The translations under genes were made by a program, and so were the position numbers. The notes beneath the pieces are model-generated. The model did not search any database. It worked only from the letters and a program-made list of their open reading frames with translations, and was not told the DNA's origin. A stretch of 64,000 nucleotides of DNA. Source: Pseudomonadota bacterium (GTDB lineage: Bacteria > Pseudomonadota > Gammaproteobacteria > Acidiferrobacterales > UBA6901). Location: positions 50,876-114,875 of the forward strand of contig JAJXUF010000001.1 of NCBI GenBank assembly GCA_021783175.1, in the 5' to 3' direction. Positions within the stretch are counted from its first letter, which is position 1, and each line of letters opens with the position of its first letter. Below are positions 42,147-50,793 of the stretch, in pieces.

Positions 42147-42977
42147 ATGGACCGTCGTAAGTTGTTTTTTGCCGTTTTCGGTATCTGTTCGCTGCTCACA
42201 ACGGCACTGGCTGCGCCAAGTGATTCGAATGAGGGATTTCCGCTGCGCTGGCGTTACCCGGAGGAGCAGTTCATCAGTACCCAGCAGTTCTACCAAATGT
42301 ACCCCAAAGTCATCGTGGTCGACGCGCGCACCAAGTTTGAATGGGAAACGCTGCGCGTCAAAGGCTCCATAAACATGCCGGTAGATGAGATCGATACCGG
42401 ATTCAATAGGCAGTTCGAGCACGATCTGAAAAAACTGCGTCAGCAAACCACCAAGCCGATCGTGTTCTATTGCAATGGTCGCACCTGCCCCAAGTCGTAT
42501 GAAGCCGCGCGGCGCGCGATTCGCATCGGTGTGACCAATGTCTATACCTACGACGCCGGTATCATCGACTGGGTTAAGGCGCATCCGGAACTGTCCGAAC
42601 TCTATGGAGCGTCACCGGTTTCGCCGGACGCACTCATCAGTGATACCGAATTCAAGGCCCATCTAATCAGTGCCAGCGATTTTGAATCGCGCGTGAGAAA
42701 AGTGAAGGACTGTCACTGCATCGTCCTTGATGTGCGCGACCTTGCACAGCGTGACTATTCGCTTTTTCCGATGCACGATGTCCATGTAACGCTCGACAAC
42801 AAAAAGCGGCTGGATCAAGAGATCGACGCCGCGCTGCGCGACCACAAAACCCTGCTTGCCTACGATGCCGTCGGCAAGCAGGTGCCATGGTTGCAGTATT
42901 ATTTTGTGAAACATGGAGTGAAGAATTACTATTTCATGAAGGACGGCGAAGCGGGCTACGTGGCAGCCATAAAGTAG
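42147..42977 (+). CDS. Periplasmic tandem rhodanese-like protein
   Basis: A 276-residue protein with a signal peptide (cleavage near ALA|APS). The first rhodanese domain (about 40-155) has VIVVDARTKFEWETLRVKGS and the active loop FYCNGRTCPKS with catalytic Cys. The second (about 165-276) has IVLDVRDLAQRDYSLFPMHD, but its loop reads LLAYDAVGKQ with no Cys and is probably not a sulfurtransferase. Exported rhodaneses handle thiosulfate or protein-bound sulfur; a two-domain form with one dead domain is common in thiosulfate sulfurtransferases, though there the C-terminal domain is usually active. Here it is the N-terminal one. It appears to be a single-gene unit. Confidence 0.85.
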   Translation: MDRRKLFFAVFGICSLLTTALAAPSDSNEGFPLRWRYPEEQFISTQQFYQMYPKVIVVDARTKFEWETLRVKGSINMPVDEIDTGFNRQFEHDLKKLRQQTTKPIVFYCNGRTCPKSYEAARRAIRIGVTNVYTYDAGIIDWVKAHPELSELYGASPVSPDALISDTEFKAHLISASDFESRVRKVKDCHCIVLDVRDLAQRDYSLFPMHDVHVTLDNKKRLDQEIDAALRDHKTLLAYDAVGKQVPWLQYYFVKHGVKNYYFMKDGEAGYVAAIK

Positions 42978-43283
42978 CGCCCGCCGCGCCGTGCATGGCG
43001 CGAACGCGGGGCACGGCTCGATGCCCACGCTGCGGTTTTGCCGGACCGTAGTCCGTCGGTGCTTTCGCCGGCGGTGCGGTTGCGCTCGGACCCGTGCACG
43101 CCTGACTCTGACAGGGACCCGGTACGTCACCCAATGGTCAGCTGACAGATTTCAGGAGGGTAGGGCATTGAGGCTGGTAAGACTCATTTCTTTTGTGGCC
43201 GGGCCGGGTGGCTGCCGGCGCTTTTTAGTGAACCATTGCAGGCAGTACCACGAAGCGCATTGCGCCGCGCAGGCGGAATCCTG
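42978..43283. other. Intergenic region, nothing recognised
   Basis: About 305 bp between the rhodanese and PAS-GGDEF-EAL genes. GC-rich with several small inverted repeats (for example CGGACCGTAGTCCG near 43044). No terminator with a T-run or clear promoter was identified. Confidence 0.35.
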
Positions 43284-45365
43284 ATGCCGACCAGCGCGGA
43301 CCGTTTTCATCTTGACCTGCTGCGTGCCTATCTGGACAGCGCGGACGATGCGATCTTTGTCGTGTGCGATGAACTTAAGTTTCTTCTCGCCAACCGGGTC
43401 ATGGAGGAGTGGCTGGGAGAAGCCGAGAGCACTCTCACACGGCACAATCAGCGCACGGCTTTCACCGCTTTTTTCCCTGAGCCTGAGACTCGCGCGCGCG
43501 TCGCGCGTGCGTTGGAGGCGTCCATTGCCGGACATCCGCAGCGTCTTGCCTGCCGCATTGAACCGGCGCGTGCCCCGGGGCGCTGGGTGGAACTCGGGCT
43601 GCGGCGCGTTGATGTCGCTGCCGGTAGCATGGTGATCGGCGTGGCGCGGGATGTCACCGCGCATTACGAAGAAAGCGCACTGCTTGCCAGGCTGTCCGGG
43701 GTCGTCGAACAGACCGCAGATATCGTGGTTATCACGAATTGCGACGGCATCATCGAATACGTCAATCCGGCCTTCGAAACGGTCACTCAGTACACGCGCC
43801 AGGAAGCGGTTGGCGCAAGCCCGCGTCTTATCCGATCCGATCACCACGATGCCTTGTACTACGCCTGGCTGTGGTCGGTAATTCTTCGGGGTGAAGTATT
43901 CCGCGGCGTGTTCGTCAACCGCCGCAAGGACGGGACGCTCTACTACGAGGAAAAGACCATATCGCCATTGCGCGACGCGAGCGGCGCCATCAGCCATTTC
44001 GTCTCCACGGGCAAGGATGTCAGCGACCGCATGGAGACGGCAGCGCGTCTGGATCGGCTTGCCTATCAGGATCTGCTCACCGGTTTGCCCAATCGCAACC
44101 GCTTTCGCGAGGCGCTCGCCAGTGCTCTTGCGGATGCCTCAAATGACGCACGCGAGATCGCGTTGCTGCTGATCAATCTCGACAATTTCAAAACGGTAAA
44201 CGAAAGTCTCGGACGTGAAGCCGGTGATGCCCTGCTCAAGACGGTAGCCGGACGCCTGCGTTCGGCGCTGGCACCGGGCACCTTCCTGGCGCGTCTCGGC
44301 AACGACGAGTTTGCCGCAATTGTAAAAGCAGAAGACGGTACTCAAGCGGCAAGCCGCGTTTCTTCTGAGCTTCTTGCCGCCCTCGCTACTCCTTCGTCGG
44401 TACTGGGGCGGGAGGTCTTTGCGTCGATGCGCATAGGCATTGCCATTGGCCCCGGGCACGGACAGGATGCCGATTCGCTATGGAGCCATGCCGATACCGC
44501 GATGCATCGGGTAAAAGAAGCACGCCGCGGTGATTACAGCTTTTACGCTCCAGACATGAGCAAGAGCGCGCTGGCGCGCCTTACGCTGCAGACCGAGCTG
44601 GCACAGGCGCTCGAACGGTGTGAGTTTCGCATGCGCTACCAGCCGGTGGCCGATGTACGCAGTGGTCGCATTATCGGTGTTGAGGCCCTGATGCGCTGGC
44701 AGAATCCGCGTCTCGGCACGGTCGAACCGGATCAATTTGTGCCGGCGCTGGAAGAATCGGGACTCATTATTCCAGCCGGACGCTGGGCTTTGAGGAACGT
44801 GTGCCAGCAGGTGCAGGAATGGCATGACCTCTTTGCCGGGTCCCTGTCCGTCTCGATCAACATTTCCGCGCGACAGTTTGTCTCGCCCGATTTTCTCGAA
44901 AATATCGGCTGCCTGAGCTGCTACCTCGGTCAGCATGGTCTGTGCCGCGGCATCACGGATTTTGAGATCACCGAGAGCGTGATGCTGGACGGCGATCCGC
45001 TGGTTGCCGACCATCTCAGGATCCTGCGGGCCAACGGCAAGCGCGTGTCGATCGACGATTTCGGCACCGGGTTTTCGTCGCTTGCCTATCTCAGCCGCTT
45101 CGCGGTTGACAGCCTGAAAATCGACCGAGCGTTTGTGCGCGATATGGTTGAAAAGCCGGAGGCGGCTGCTTTGGTGCGCGCCATCATCGCCATGGCCCGT
45201 TCCCTCGATCTCGAAGTCGTCGGCGAGGGTGTCGAAACCGAAGAGCAGCTGGCTTACCTAAAGAAGCTTGGCTGCGACCGGGTCCAGGGATTTTTGATAA
45301 GCCCGCCGCTGCCGCCGGAAGGGATAACGAAACTGCTCGCCCAGCAGCAAGCGCATTTCGGATGA
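43284..45365 (+). CDS. PAS-PAS-GGDEF-EAL cyclic-di-GMP phosphodiesterase-type protein
   Basis: A 693-residue soluble protein from the ATG at 43284 (AGGCGGA upstream). Two PAS domains (about 10-120 and 125-250; the second includes GIIEYVNPAFETVTQYTR and a PAC-like YYEEKTISPLRDASG) precede a GGDEF domain (about 255-410) with the degenerate motif GNDEF and an EAL domain (about 425-680). The EAL part looks complete: VEALMRW, SINISARQF, ITESVML, SIDDFGTGFSSLAY, KIDRAFV, VVGEGVETEEQ and RVQGFLIS. It is therefore probably a phosphodiesterase, with the GGDEF domain possibly only binding GTP. The PAS ligand is unknown. It complements the HD-GYP enzyme at 38648. Confidence 0.93.
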   Translation: MPTSADRFHLDLLRAYLDSADDAIFVVCDELKFLLANRVMEEWLGEAESTLTRHNQRTAFTAFFPEPETRARVARALEASIAGHPQRLACRIEPARAPGRWVELGLRRVDVAAGSMVIGVARDVTAHYEESALLARLSGVVEQTADIVVITNCDGIIEYVNPAFETVTQYTRQEAVGASPRLIRSDHHDALYYAWLWSVILRGEVFRGVFVNRRKDGTLYYEEKTISPLRDASGAISHFVSTGKDVSDRMETAARLDRLAYQDLLTGLPNRNRFREALASALADASNDAREIALLLINLDNFKTVNESLGREAGDALLKTVAGRLRSALAPGTFLARLGNDEFAAIVKAEDGTQAASRVSSELLAALATPSSVLGREVFASMRIGIAIGPGHGQDADSLWSHADTAMHRVKEARRGDYSFYAPDMSKSALARLTLQTELAQALERCEFRMRYQPVADVRSGRIIGVEALMRWQNPRLGTVEPDQFVPALEESGLIIPAGRWALRNVCQQVQEWHDLFAGSLSVSINISARQFVSPDFLENIGCLSCYLGQHGLCRGITDFEITESVMLDGDPLVADHLRILRANGKRVSIDDFGTGFSSLAYLSRFAVDSLKIDRAFVRDMVEKPEAAALVRAIIAMARSLDLEVVGEGVETEEQLAYLKKLGCDRVQGFLISPPLPPEGITKLLAQQQAHFG

Positions 45366-45408
45366 TCCGGTCAGGATTTCGCTGAACTTACCCTGAGCCA
45401 GGACAGCG

Positions 45409-45729
45409 TTAGCCGATCCATTCGTGTTCCATCACATCCAGGAGAATGTCCTGGCTGAAGGATTCGGTCGCGCTTTCCACGTATAAAGTGGCGACGCGTA
45501 CGCCGGGACTGTCGAAGGTCACGGCGCAGTTGAATGTGCCGGGCAGGTCGATGCTTTGATTGCACGGCGTGTCACCGCCCACCTCCACCTTGGCGCGAGC
45601 TTTGCCGCTGCCTCCGAGCATGGCCTGGATGCGGAATGGTTTGCGTGGCAGGCTGCGATAGACCTGCGGATCGCGGTTGGCGTTGTACTGCAGATTGTTG
45701 AGTTTTATCAGCTTGACCAGTCTGTTCAT
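45409..45729 (-). CDS. Small hypothetical beta-rich protein
   Basis: A 106-residue protein from the ATG at 45729. The first 25 residues are basic and Asn-rich (MNRLVKLIKLNNLQYNANRD); the rest is beta-type with two Cys (near 60 and 72) and a Ser/Val-rich strand (GVRVATLYVESATESF). I do not recognise a family. There is no signal peptide. It lies 43 bp from the convergent EAL gene. It looks like a genuine gene because of its compact, protein-like sequence. Confidence 0.6.
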   Translation of the reverse strand: MNRLVKLIKLNNLQYNANRDPQVYRSLPRKPFRIQAMLGGSGKARAKVEVGGDTPCNQSIDLPGTFNCAVTFDSPGVRVATLYVESATESFSQDILLDVMEHEWIG

Positions 45730-45868
45730 GTGCTTGTCTCGCTTGCAGTATGTCTTGGGTGGGGGGAACCTATACCTTACGCCGACACTCAAGTATTATA
45801 AGGAGTCCCTAATATTGGGACAAGGCCGGCAGTGATTATGCGCCGGCGACCCGACAGAGACGAAAATT

Positions 45869-46312
45869 GTGTCAGGAAACAGCGAACTGAGCCGCGCTTT
45901 CATCCAGGTAGATGGTCGACTGCGCAGCCTGGAACGCACCTTGCGGGAAAACGGGGAATTGCCCTTATCCTTCACCGTAGACGAGAGCCTCGAGCTGACG
46001 CGCACGCTGCTGCGCGGCTACATCGCGAGCCGCGCCAGCGATGGCGAAGCGCCCGCGATGGCACCTGGCCAGACTGCAGCCGGGGATGACGATCTGCTGG
46101 AACTCTTTAAGGTATTTGTCAAAGGGGATCCAAGCCTCAATGCCGTGCGCGACAATATTCGCGAACTCGTTTATTACCGCAATTGCATCGATTTGCAGCG
46201 CGCCGATGCTCTGCCGGTTCGGCCCGATGCCATGGCCGTGCGTACCGTGCGCCACATTTATCTTTACCTGCACAGCCGCTCGGAACAGGAGGGGCGGCTG
46301 GCGCGAGATTAG
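45869..46312 (+). CDS. Hypothetical helical protein
   Basis: A 147-residue protein from GTG 45869. It is mainly helical and acidic (SFTVDESLELTRTLLRGYIA; LLELFKVFVKGDPSLNAVRD; IRELVYYRNCIDL), without signal or membrane segments. No family is recognised. It is followed after 25 bp by the histone-deacetylase-like gene in the same direction, so the two may share a transcript. The ribosome-binding site is weak (AGAGACG). Confidence 0.6.
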   Translation: MSGNSELSRAFIQVDGRLRSLERTLRENGELPLSFTVDESLELTRTLLRGYIASRASDGEAPAMAPGQTAAGDDDLLELFKVFVKGDPSLNAVRDNIRELVYYRNCIDLQRADALPVRPDAMAVRTVRHIYLYLHSRSEQEGRLARD

Positions 46313-46337
46313 CCGCGGGCGCCAATAACTCGGACCC

Positions 46338-47513
46338 ATGGAAGCCATCGGCGAGTGCAAATATCTTCCGACGCGTGCGGCGGTTTTCATCGGTTCTTCC
46401 CAGTACCGGCGCCACAGCTACGGTTCTAACCACCCGCTTTCCATTCCCCGGGTATCTCTTACATTTGATCTGATTAACGCCTACGGCGCGCTGCTTCCGC
46501 AGGAATTTCGCACCGGCCGTGCGGCGACTGAGGCCGAGCTGTGCCGGTTCCACAGCGCCGACTATGTGCGCGCGCTGCAGCGCTGCAAAGCGCTCGGTGG
46601 GGTGAGCGAGGATTACCGCCAGCGCCACAACATCGGCAATCTGGAAAATCCCTGGTTTCCAGGATTTTTCCGCACGCCTGCGCTGGCGACCGGATCGAGC
46701 CTGCAGGGCGCTGAAGAAGTTCTGGCCGGACGTGTTGCCTTCAGTCCCGCCGGCGGAATGCATCATGCGCGGCCGGATCGCGCGCAGGGTTTTTGCTATT
46801 TCAACGATGCGGTGCTGTCGGTATTGCGCTTGCGCGATGCCGGACTGCGCGTGCTCTATGTCGATATCGATGCGCATCACGGCGATGGAGTGGAGGAGGC
46901 GTTTCGCGAAGATCCGGCGGTGCTGACTTTCTCGCTGCACATGGACACCGCCTATGCCTATCCGTTCCGCGGCGGCACGCTGGCCGATCAGGGGGCGCCG
47001 GCCGGGGAGGGAATGTGTCTCAATGTACCGCTGCCTGCCGCAACCAGCGATGCCGAGTACGCGCTGCTGTTCGACACGCTATGGCCGCAGGTTATGAAGG
47101 CATTTCGCCCCGGAGCTGTGGTGCTGCAGGCAGGCACCGATATTCTTTACGGCGATCCGCTCGGCAAGCTGCGCATTTCGACTCAGCGCTTTCTCGCGGT
47201 GGTGGCGCGTATCGTGGAAGACAGTCCGCGTCTGTTGGTGATCGGCGGCGGCGGTTACCATCCGCTGCTGCTGGCGCGCTGCTGGACTGGCCTGTGGGCT
47301 GTGCTTTCGGGGCGTACTTTGCCGGCGGCGATCCCGCCCGCGGGCCAGGCACTGTTGCGTGCGGTCGACTGGGATCAGGATGAGGATGAATCGTATTACC
47401 CGGGGTTGTTCGAGTCGCGCGTCGATGCGCAAAACGATGTGCCGGTGCGCGCCGAGATCGTTGCGCTGCTCGAGGGCATCAGGCGCACGCATCCCCTGAT
47501 GGGCGGGCTATAA
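46338..47513 (+). CDS. Histone-deacetylase-family (AcuC/acetoin-utilisation-like) hydrolase
   Basis: A 391-residue zinc hydrolase of the arginase/deacetylase fold. Diagnostic motifs: SPAGGMHHARPDRAQGFCY with the His-His catalytic pair, YVDIDAHHGDG with the zinc ligands Asp and His, VVLQAGTDILYGDPLG with the third zinc ligand Asp, and GGGGYHPLLLARCW with the active-site Tyr. Bacterial members deacetylate small amines, acetylpolyamines or acetylated proteins such as acetyl-CoA synthetase. It is 13 bp upstream of an aldo/keto reductase gene, suggesting co-transcription; the substrate is not evident. N-terminal signal absent, so cytoplasmic. Confidence 0.9.
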   Translation: MEAIGECKYLPTRAAVFIGSSQYRRHSYGSNHPLSIPRVSLTFDLINAYGALLPQEFRTGRAATEAELCRFHSADYVRALQRCKALGGVSEDYRQRHNIGNLENPWFPGFFRTPALATGSSLQGAEEVLAGRVAFSPAGGMHHARPDRAQGFCYFNDAVLSVLRLRDAGLRVLYVDIDAHHGDGVEEAFREDPAVLTFSLHMDTAYAYPFRGGTLADQGAPAGEGMCLNVPLPAATSDAEYALLFDTLWPQVMKAFRPGAVVLQAGTDILYGDPLGKLRISTQRFLAVVARIVEDSPRLLVIGGGGYHPLLLARCWTGLWAVLSGRTLPAAIPPAGQALLRAVDWDQDEDESYYPGLFESRVDAQNDVPVRAEIVALLEGIRRTHPLMGGL

Positions 47514-47526
47514 CAGGCGTTCGCTC

Positions 47527-48681
47527 GTGAGCCCGACCAACTTAATAGAAGGATTCGCCAGCGCGGCGAGCACCCGCACCTATACTCAAAACCAAGGGGC
47601 GCGCTGCGCGCCCGGCCACTACAGCGATTTCCAACGCAGTGGCATCCTGCTGAGTTCTATCGGTGTCGGCACGTACCCCGGGGAGGCGAGCGATGCCGTA
47701 GATGCCGCCATCAGCGGTATCGTGGCACGCGCACTCAGCAACGGGCTCAATGTGATCGATACCGGTACGCATTATCGTTACGGACGATCACTGCGTGCGG
47801 TCGGCGCGGGTTTGCGCACAGCATTGGCCGCAGGCGTGGCGCGCTCTGCGGTGTTTGTCGCATCAAAGGGTGGATTTCTGCTGTTTCCGCATGGTCCGCC
47901 GGCTGATCCGGGCGACTGGTTCCGGCGCGAGATCGTGGAGCGCGGTCTCGGTACCTACGCCGACCTGGCTCGTACGGTGCATTTGCTGTCACCGGAATAT
48001 ATAAAGTATCAAATAGATATCAACCGCGAGTGGCTCGGCATTGAGACACTCGACGCCTTTCTCGTGGACCAGCCGGAAGTGCACATTGCGCAGATCGGCA
48101 AGCCGGCGCTGATCGCCAAGCTCGAGACGGTGTTCCTGGCGCTTGAGCAGGCAGTACAGCAAGGCAAGATCCGCCACTACGGCGTGTCGACGTTTCACGC
48201 GTTCCGCGCGCATACCGACGACCCGGCGTTTCTGTCGCTCACCTCTTTGATAGGACTGGCCGAGAAAGCGGCATCACTGGTGTTCGGCGGCAACAATGCC
48301 GGACATCACTTTAACGTGATTCAGATGCCGTTCAATCAGGTCATGCCCGAGGGTTTTGTGCGCTTCAATCAGGTGACCGGCCAGGGCAATGAAACGTCGA
48401 CGCTACAGGCGGCCATGCAGCTCAAAGTTTACGTCATGGCCAGCCATACCCTGTTCAAGGGTCATCTTGCAGGGCAGTCCATCGACGTGGTGCAGCGGGC
48501 GCTGCCTGAGCTGCCAAGCCCCGCCGCGCGCGCTATCCAGTTCAATCGTTCAACGCCCGGGCTCGGCACCACGCTTGTCGGACTTAGCCAGCCGGCGCAT
48601 CTGGAAGACGCCCTGGCGGTCGCGCGGATTGCGCCCATGGAACGCAAGAACTATCTGGGGATGTACGAAAAAGCCCCCTGA
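47527..48681 (+). CDS. Aldo/keto-reductase-family protein with altered catalytic His
   Basis: A 384-residue TIM-barrel protein from GTG 47527. It has the AKR pattern NVIDTGTHYRYGRS (Asp and Tyr of the tetrad), VFVASKGGF (Lys) and KIRHYGVSTFHAF. The position of the fourth catalytic residue, normally His in a sequence like LDxxxxHxP, reads LDAFLVDQPEVH, with Asp. The protein is somewhat longer than typical AKRs (300-340), with an N-terminal extension and extra segments around 110-150. The NADPH-binding end (GLGTTLVGLSQPAHLEDAL) is present. It may reduce a specialised substrate or have lost carbonyl reductase activity. Probably co-transcribed with the deacetylase-like gene. Confidence 0.8.
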   Translation: MSPTNLIEGFASAASTRTYTQNQGARCAPGHYSDFQRSGILLSSIGVGTYPGEASDAVDAAISGIVARALSNGLNVIDTGTHYRYGRSLRAVGAGLRTALAAGVARSAVFVASKGGFLLFPHGPPADPGDWFRREIVERGLGTYADLARTVHLLSPEYIKYQIDINREWLGIETLDAFLVDQPEVHIAQIGKPALIAKLETVFLALEQAVQQGKIRHYGVSTFHAFRAHTDDPAFLSLTSLIGLAEKAASLVFGGNNAGHHFNVIQMPFNQVMPEGFVRFNQVTGQGNETSTLQAAMQLKVYVMASHTLFKGHLAGQSIDVVQRALPELPSPAARAIQFNRSTPGLGTTLVGLSQPAHLEDALAVARIAPMERKNYLGMYEKAP

Positions 48682-48727
48682 TAATGTGCGATTGCGCAGC
48701 GCGCGAGATCGGCTAAACTAACCTCAT

Positions 48728-49882
48728 ATGGCAGACCAGAATAACGCATCCGCCGCACCCGCCGCCCAGAGCGGGGCACCGGCCCAGGGAATCCCAGCTA
48801 ACGTCGATCCGCTCAAGCTTCTCAGCCAGATACTGGCCCTGGCGGTGCGGCACAAGGCGTCAGACATCCATCTGCGCACGCGCAGTCACCCAATCCTGCG
48901 CGTCGACGGCGGATTGCGGGCCGTGCGCGAAATCCCGCCTTTACCGCCTGAATTCATGGAGAGGCTGGCGCGCACCATGATGTCAGCGCGCTTGAGCTCC
49001 CAGTTTGACAAGGATCACCAGGTCGACCTGTCGATCGGTTTCAAGGATATCGGACGCGTGCGCGCCAATCTGTTTTATCAGCGCGGTTCGATCGGCATGG
49101 TGCTGCGCGTGATTAACTCCAGTATCCCGACGCTGGCCGACCTGCGCATTCCCGAGATGGTGAAAAAATTCGCCAATCTCGAGCGCGGACTTGTGCTGAT
49201 CACCGGTGCGACGGGTTCCGGCAAGTCGACCACGCTGGCCTCGCTCATCAACGAGATCAATGCATCCCAGAACAACCATATCATCACGATCGAGGATCCG
49301 ATCGAGTTCCTGTTCTCGGAGAAGCGTTCGATCATTACGCAGCGCGAGCTGGGCATCGATACCAACAGTTTCGCCGATGCCATGAAGGCATCGCTGCGCG
49401 AAGACCCGGATGTGATCCTGCTCGGTGAAATGCGTGATCCTGAGACCATTGAGATGGCGCTGACTGCTGCCGAGACCGGACATCTGGTGTTTTCCACGGT
49501 GCATTCCCCGGGCGCGGCGGAGACAGTGTCGCGCATTATTTCGGCGTTCCAGCCGGAAGGCCAGCAAACCATGCGCGCCAAGCTTGCCCAGAATTTGATG
49601 GGCGTGGTGAGTCAGCGCCTGCTTCCACACAAGGGCGGGCAGGGCCGTATCGTTGCCTGCGAGGTTATGACGGTGTCCGCGCTGGTGCGCGAGTACGTGC
49701 TTGATCCGCTCAAGATCAAGGAAATCAACGATGTCGTGAAAAAGGGCACTGCCGCGGAGGGGATGCAGTCCTTCGACCAGAGCCTGCTGCAGCTATTCCG
49801 TGCTGGCGAGATCGACGAGGAAACGGCACTGCAGTTCGCCACCAGCGCCACGGACCTCAAGCTCAAGCTCGAAGGCTTCTAG
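48728..49882 (+). CDS. PilT/PilU-family type IV pilus retraction ATPase
   Basis: A 384-residue hexameric ATPase. N-terminal PAS-like region (about 30-120; DIHLRTRSHPILRVDGG), Walker A GATGSGKSTT, Asp-box EDPIEFLFSEKRS, Walker B DPDVILLGEMRD and His-box FSTVHSPGAAETVSR. The end GMQSFDQSLLQLFRAGEID is closer to PilU than PilT, and the short Gln/Ala-rich N-terminal extension also fits PilU. These motors pull back type IV pili for twitching, adhesion and DNA uptake. No other pilus genes are near. The call of the family is firm; choosing between PilU and PilT is not. Confidence 0.93.
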   Translation: MADQNNASAAPAAQSGAPAQGIPANVDPLKLLSQILALAVRHKASDIHLRTRSHPILRVDGGLRAVREIPPLPPEFMERLARTMMSARLSSQFDKDHQVDLSIGFKDIGRVRANLFYQRGSIGMVLRVINSSIPTLADLRIPEMVKKFANLERGLVLITGATGSGKSTTLASLINEINASQNNHIITIEDPIEFLFSEKRSIITQRELGIDTNSFADAMKASLREDPDVILLGEMRDPETIEMALTAAETGHLVFSTVHSPGAAETVSRIISAFQPEGQQTMRAKLAQNLMGVVSQRLLPHKGGQGRIVACEVMTVSALVREYVLDPLKIKEINDVVKKGTAAEGMQSFDQSLLQLFRAGEIDEETALQFATSATDLKLKLEGF

Positions 49883-50152
49883 GCATCTCCATTGGCTCGA
49901 TTGCTTCGGCTTGCTTTCCTGCTGATCGGAAGTCCCAAATATCACCGACCTGCAGTTTTCGTCCAGCTGCGACGCTGCGGACAATAGCCTATGGGCCTGT
50001 TGCTGGCGACAACGCGAGCCCTGAGCAAAAGACTCCAGACAATCCCCGGCGATGCGTCCACGACGCGGGTGTCGTGCATAAAGTTGTCTCAAAGTCTGCC
50101 CTTTGGGCAAGTGCCGAGGCTATTTGCAGCGGTACATCCTCTTCCTTGCCGC

Positions 50153-50680
50153 TTATTTCCGCCGGGTCAGCTCACGCAGGAGCTTTTCCTGTTCGGCAAA
50201 TGACGGCGCGCGTTTCGCAGATTCTTCCGCCGCCGCCGTTGGCGAGTGGCCCCCGCGCTCGGCCTCTTTGGAACGGACATAGTCGTTGAGGTCCGCGTCA
50301 TCGGTGTAATGGCCGCGGAAGCCCGGGGGCGGTGCATTGCCATGGTGCAGGTACTCGGCCATGCGTGCCTGCTTGTTGAGACCGGTTACGCGCCGGTCGA
50401 TCCAGACCAGGTCATACGCAGCCCAAATCCCGGCGATGACGACGGGGATCAAGGTTAGCCAGTTGTGCAGGCTGCGATGCACGATGACCGCCGATGTGCT
50501 GAGGGCCATGTACAGGAGAGCACGTGACCAATCGCCGAGGTAGAACCGGTGGGCGCCCAGCGGGAACAGTATCCACAATATATATGCGGTGACCCGCCTT
50601 TTCAGGCGCTGTTTCAAGCGCCGGTTGGCACTTTGCAGGCCACTTCCTTCCAAATCGAGTTTTTCCCAGGCAGAAGGCAT
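50153..50680 (-). CDS. TM2-domain membrane protein
   Basis: A 175-residue protein. Residues about 28-95 form a TM2 domain: two membrane helices with YILWILFPLGAHRFYLGDW between basic N-terminus and AYDLVWIDRR. The C-terminal 75 residues are hydrophilic, with a charged end (FAEQEKLLRELTRRK). The function of prokaryotic TM2 proteins is not known. The 270 bp between this gene and the pilus ATPase stop shows nothing else. Confidence 0.85.
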   Translation of the reverse strand: MPSAWEKLDLEGSGLQSANRRLKQRLKRRVTAYILWILFPLGAHRFYLGDWSRALLYMALSTSAVIVHRSLHNWLTLIPVVIAGIWAAYDLVWIDRRVTGLNKQARMAEYLHHGNAPPPGFRGHYTDDADLNDYVRSKEAERGGHSPTAAAEESAKRAPSFAEQEKLLRELTRRK

Positions 50681-50793
50681 TCGCTATCGAATCTATTAGT
50701 TAAGGGATGTACCAAATAAAGCCAGTTTATGCTCAAATGCCATGCTCACCCCTAATAAGACGGACCTGATTTTGTGTCCGGCGGTAACAAGCC

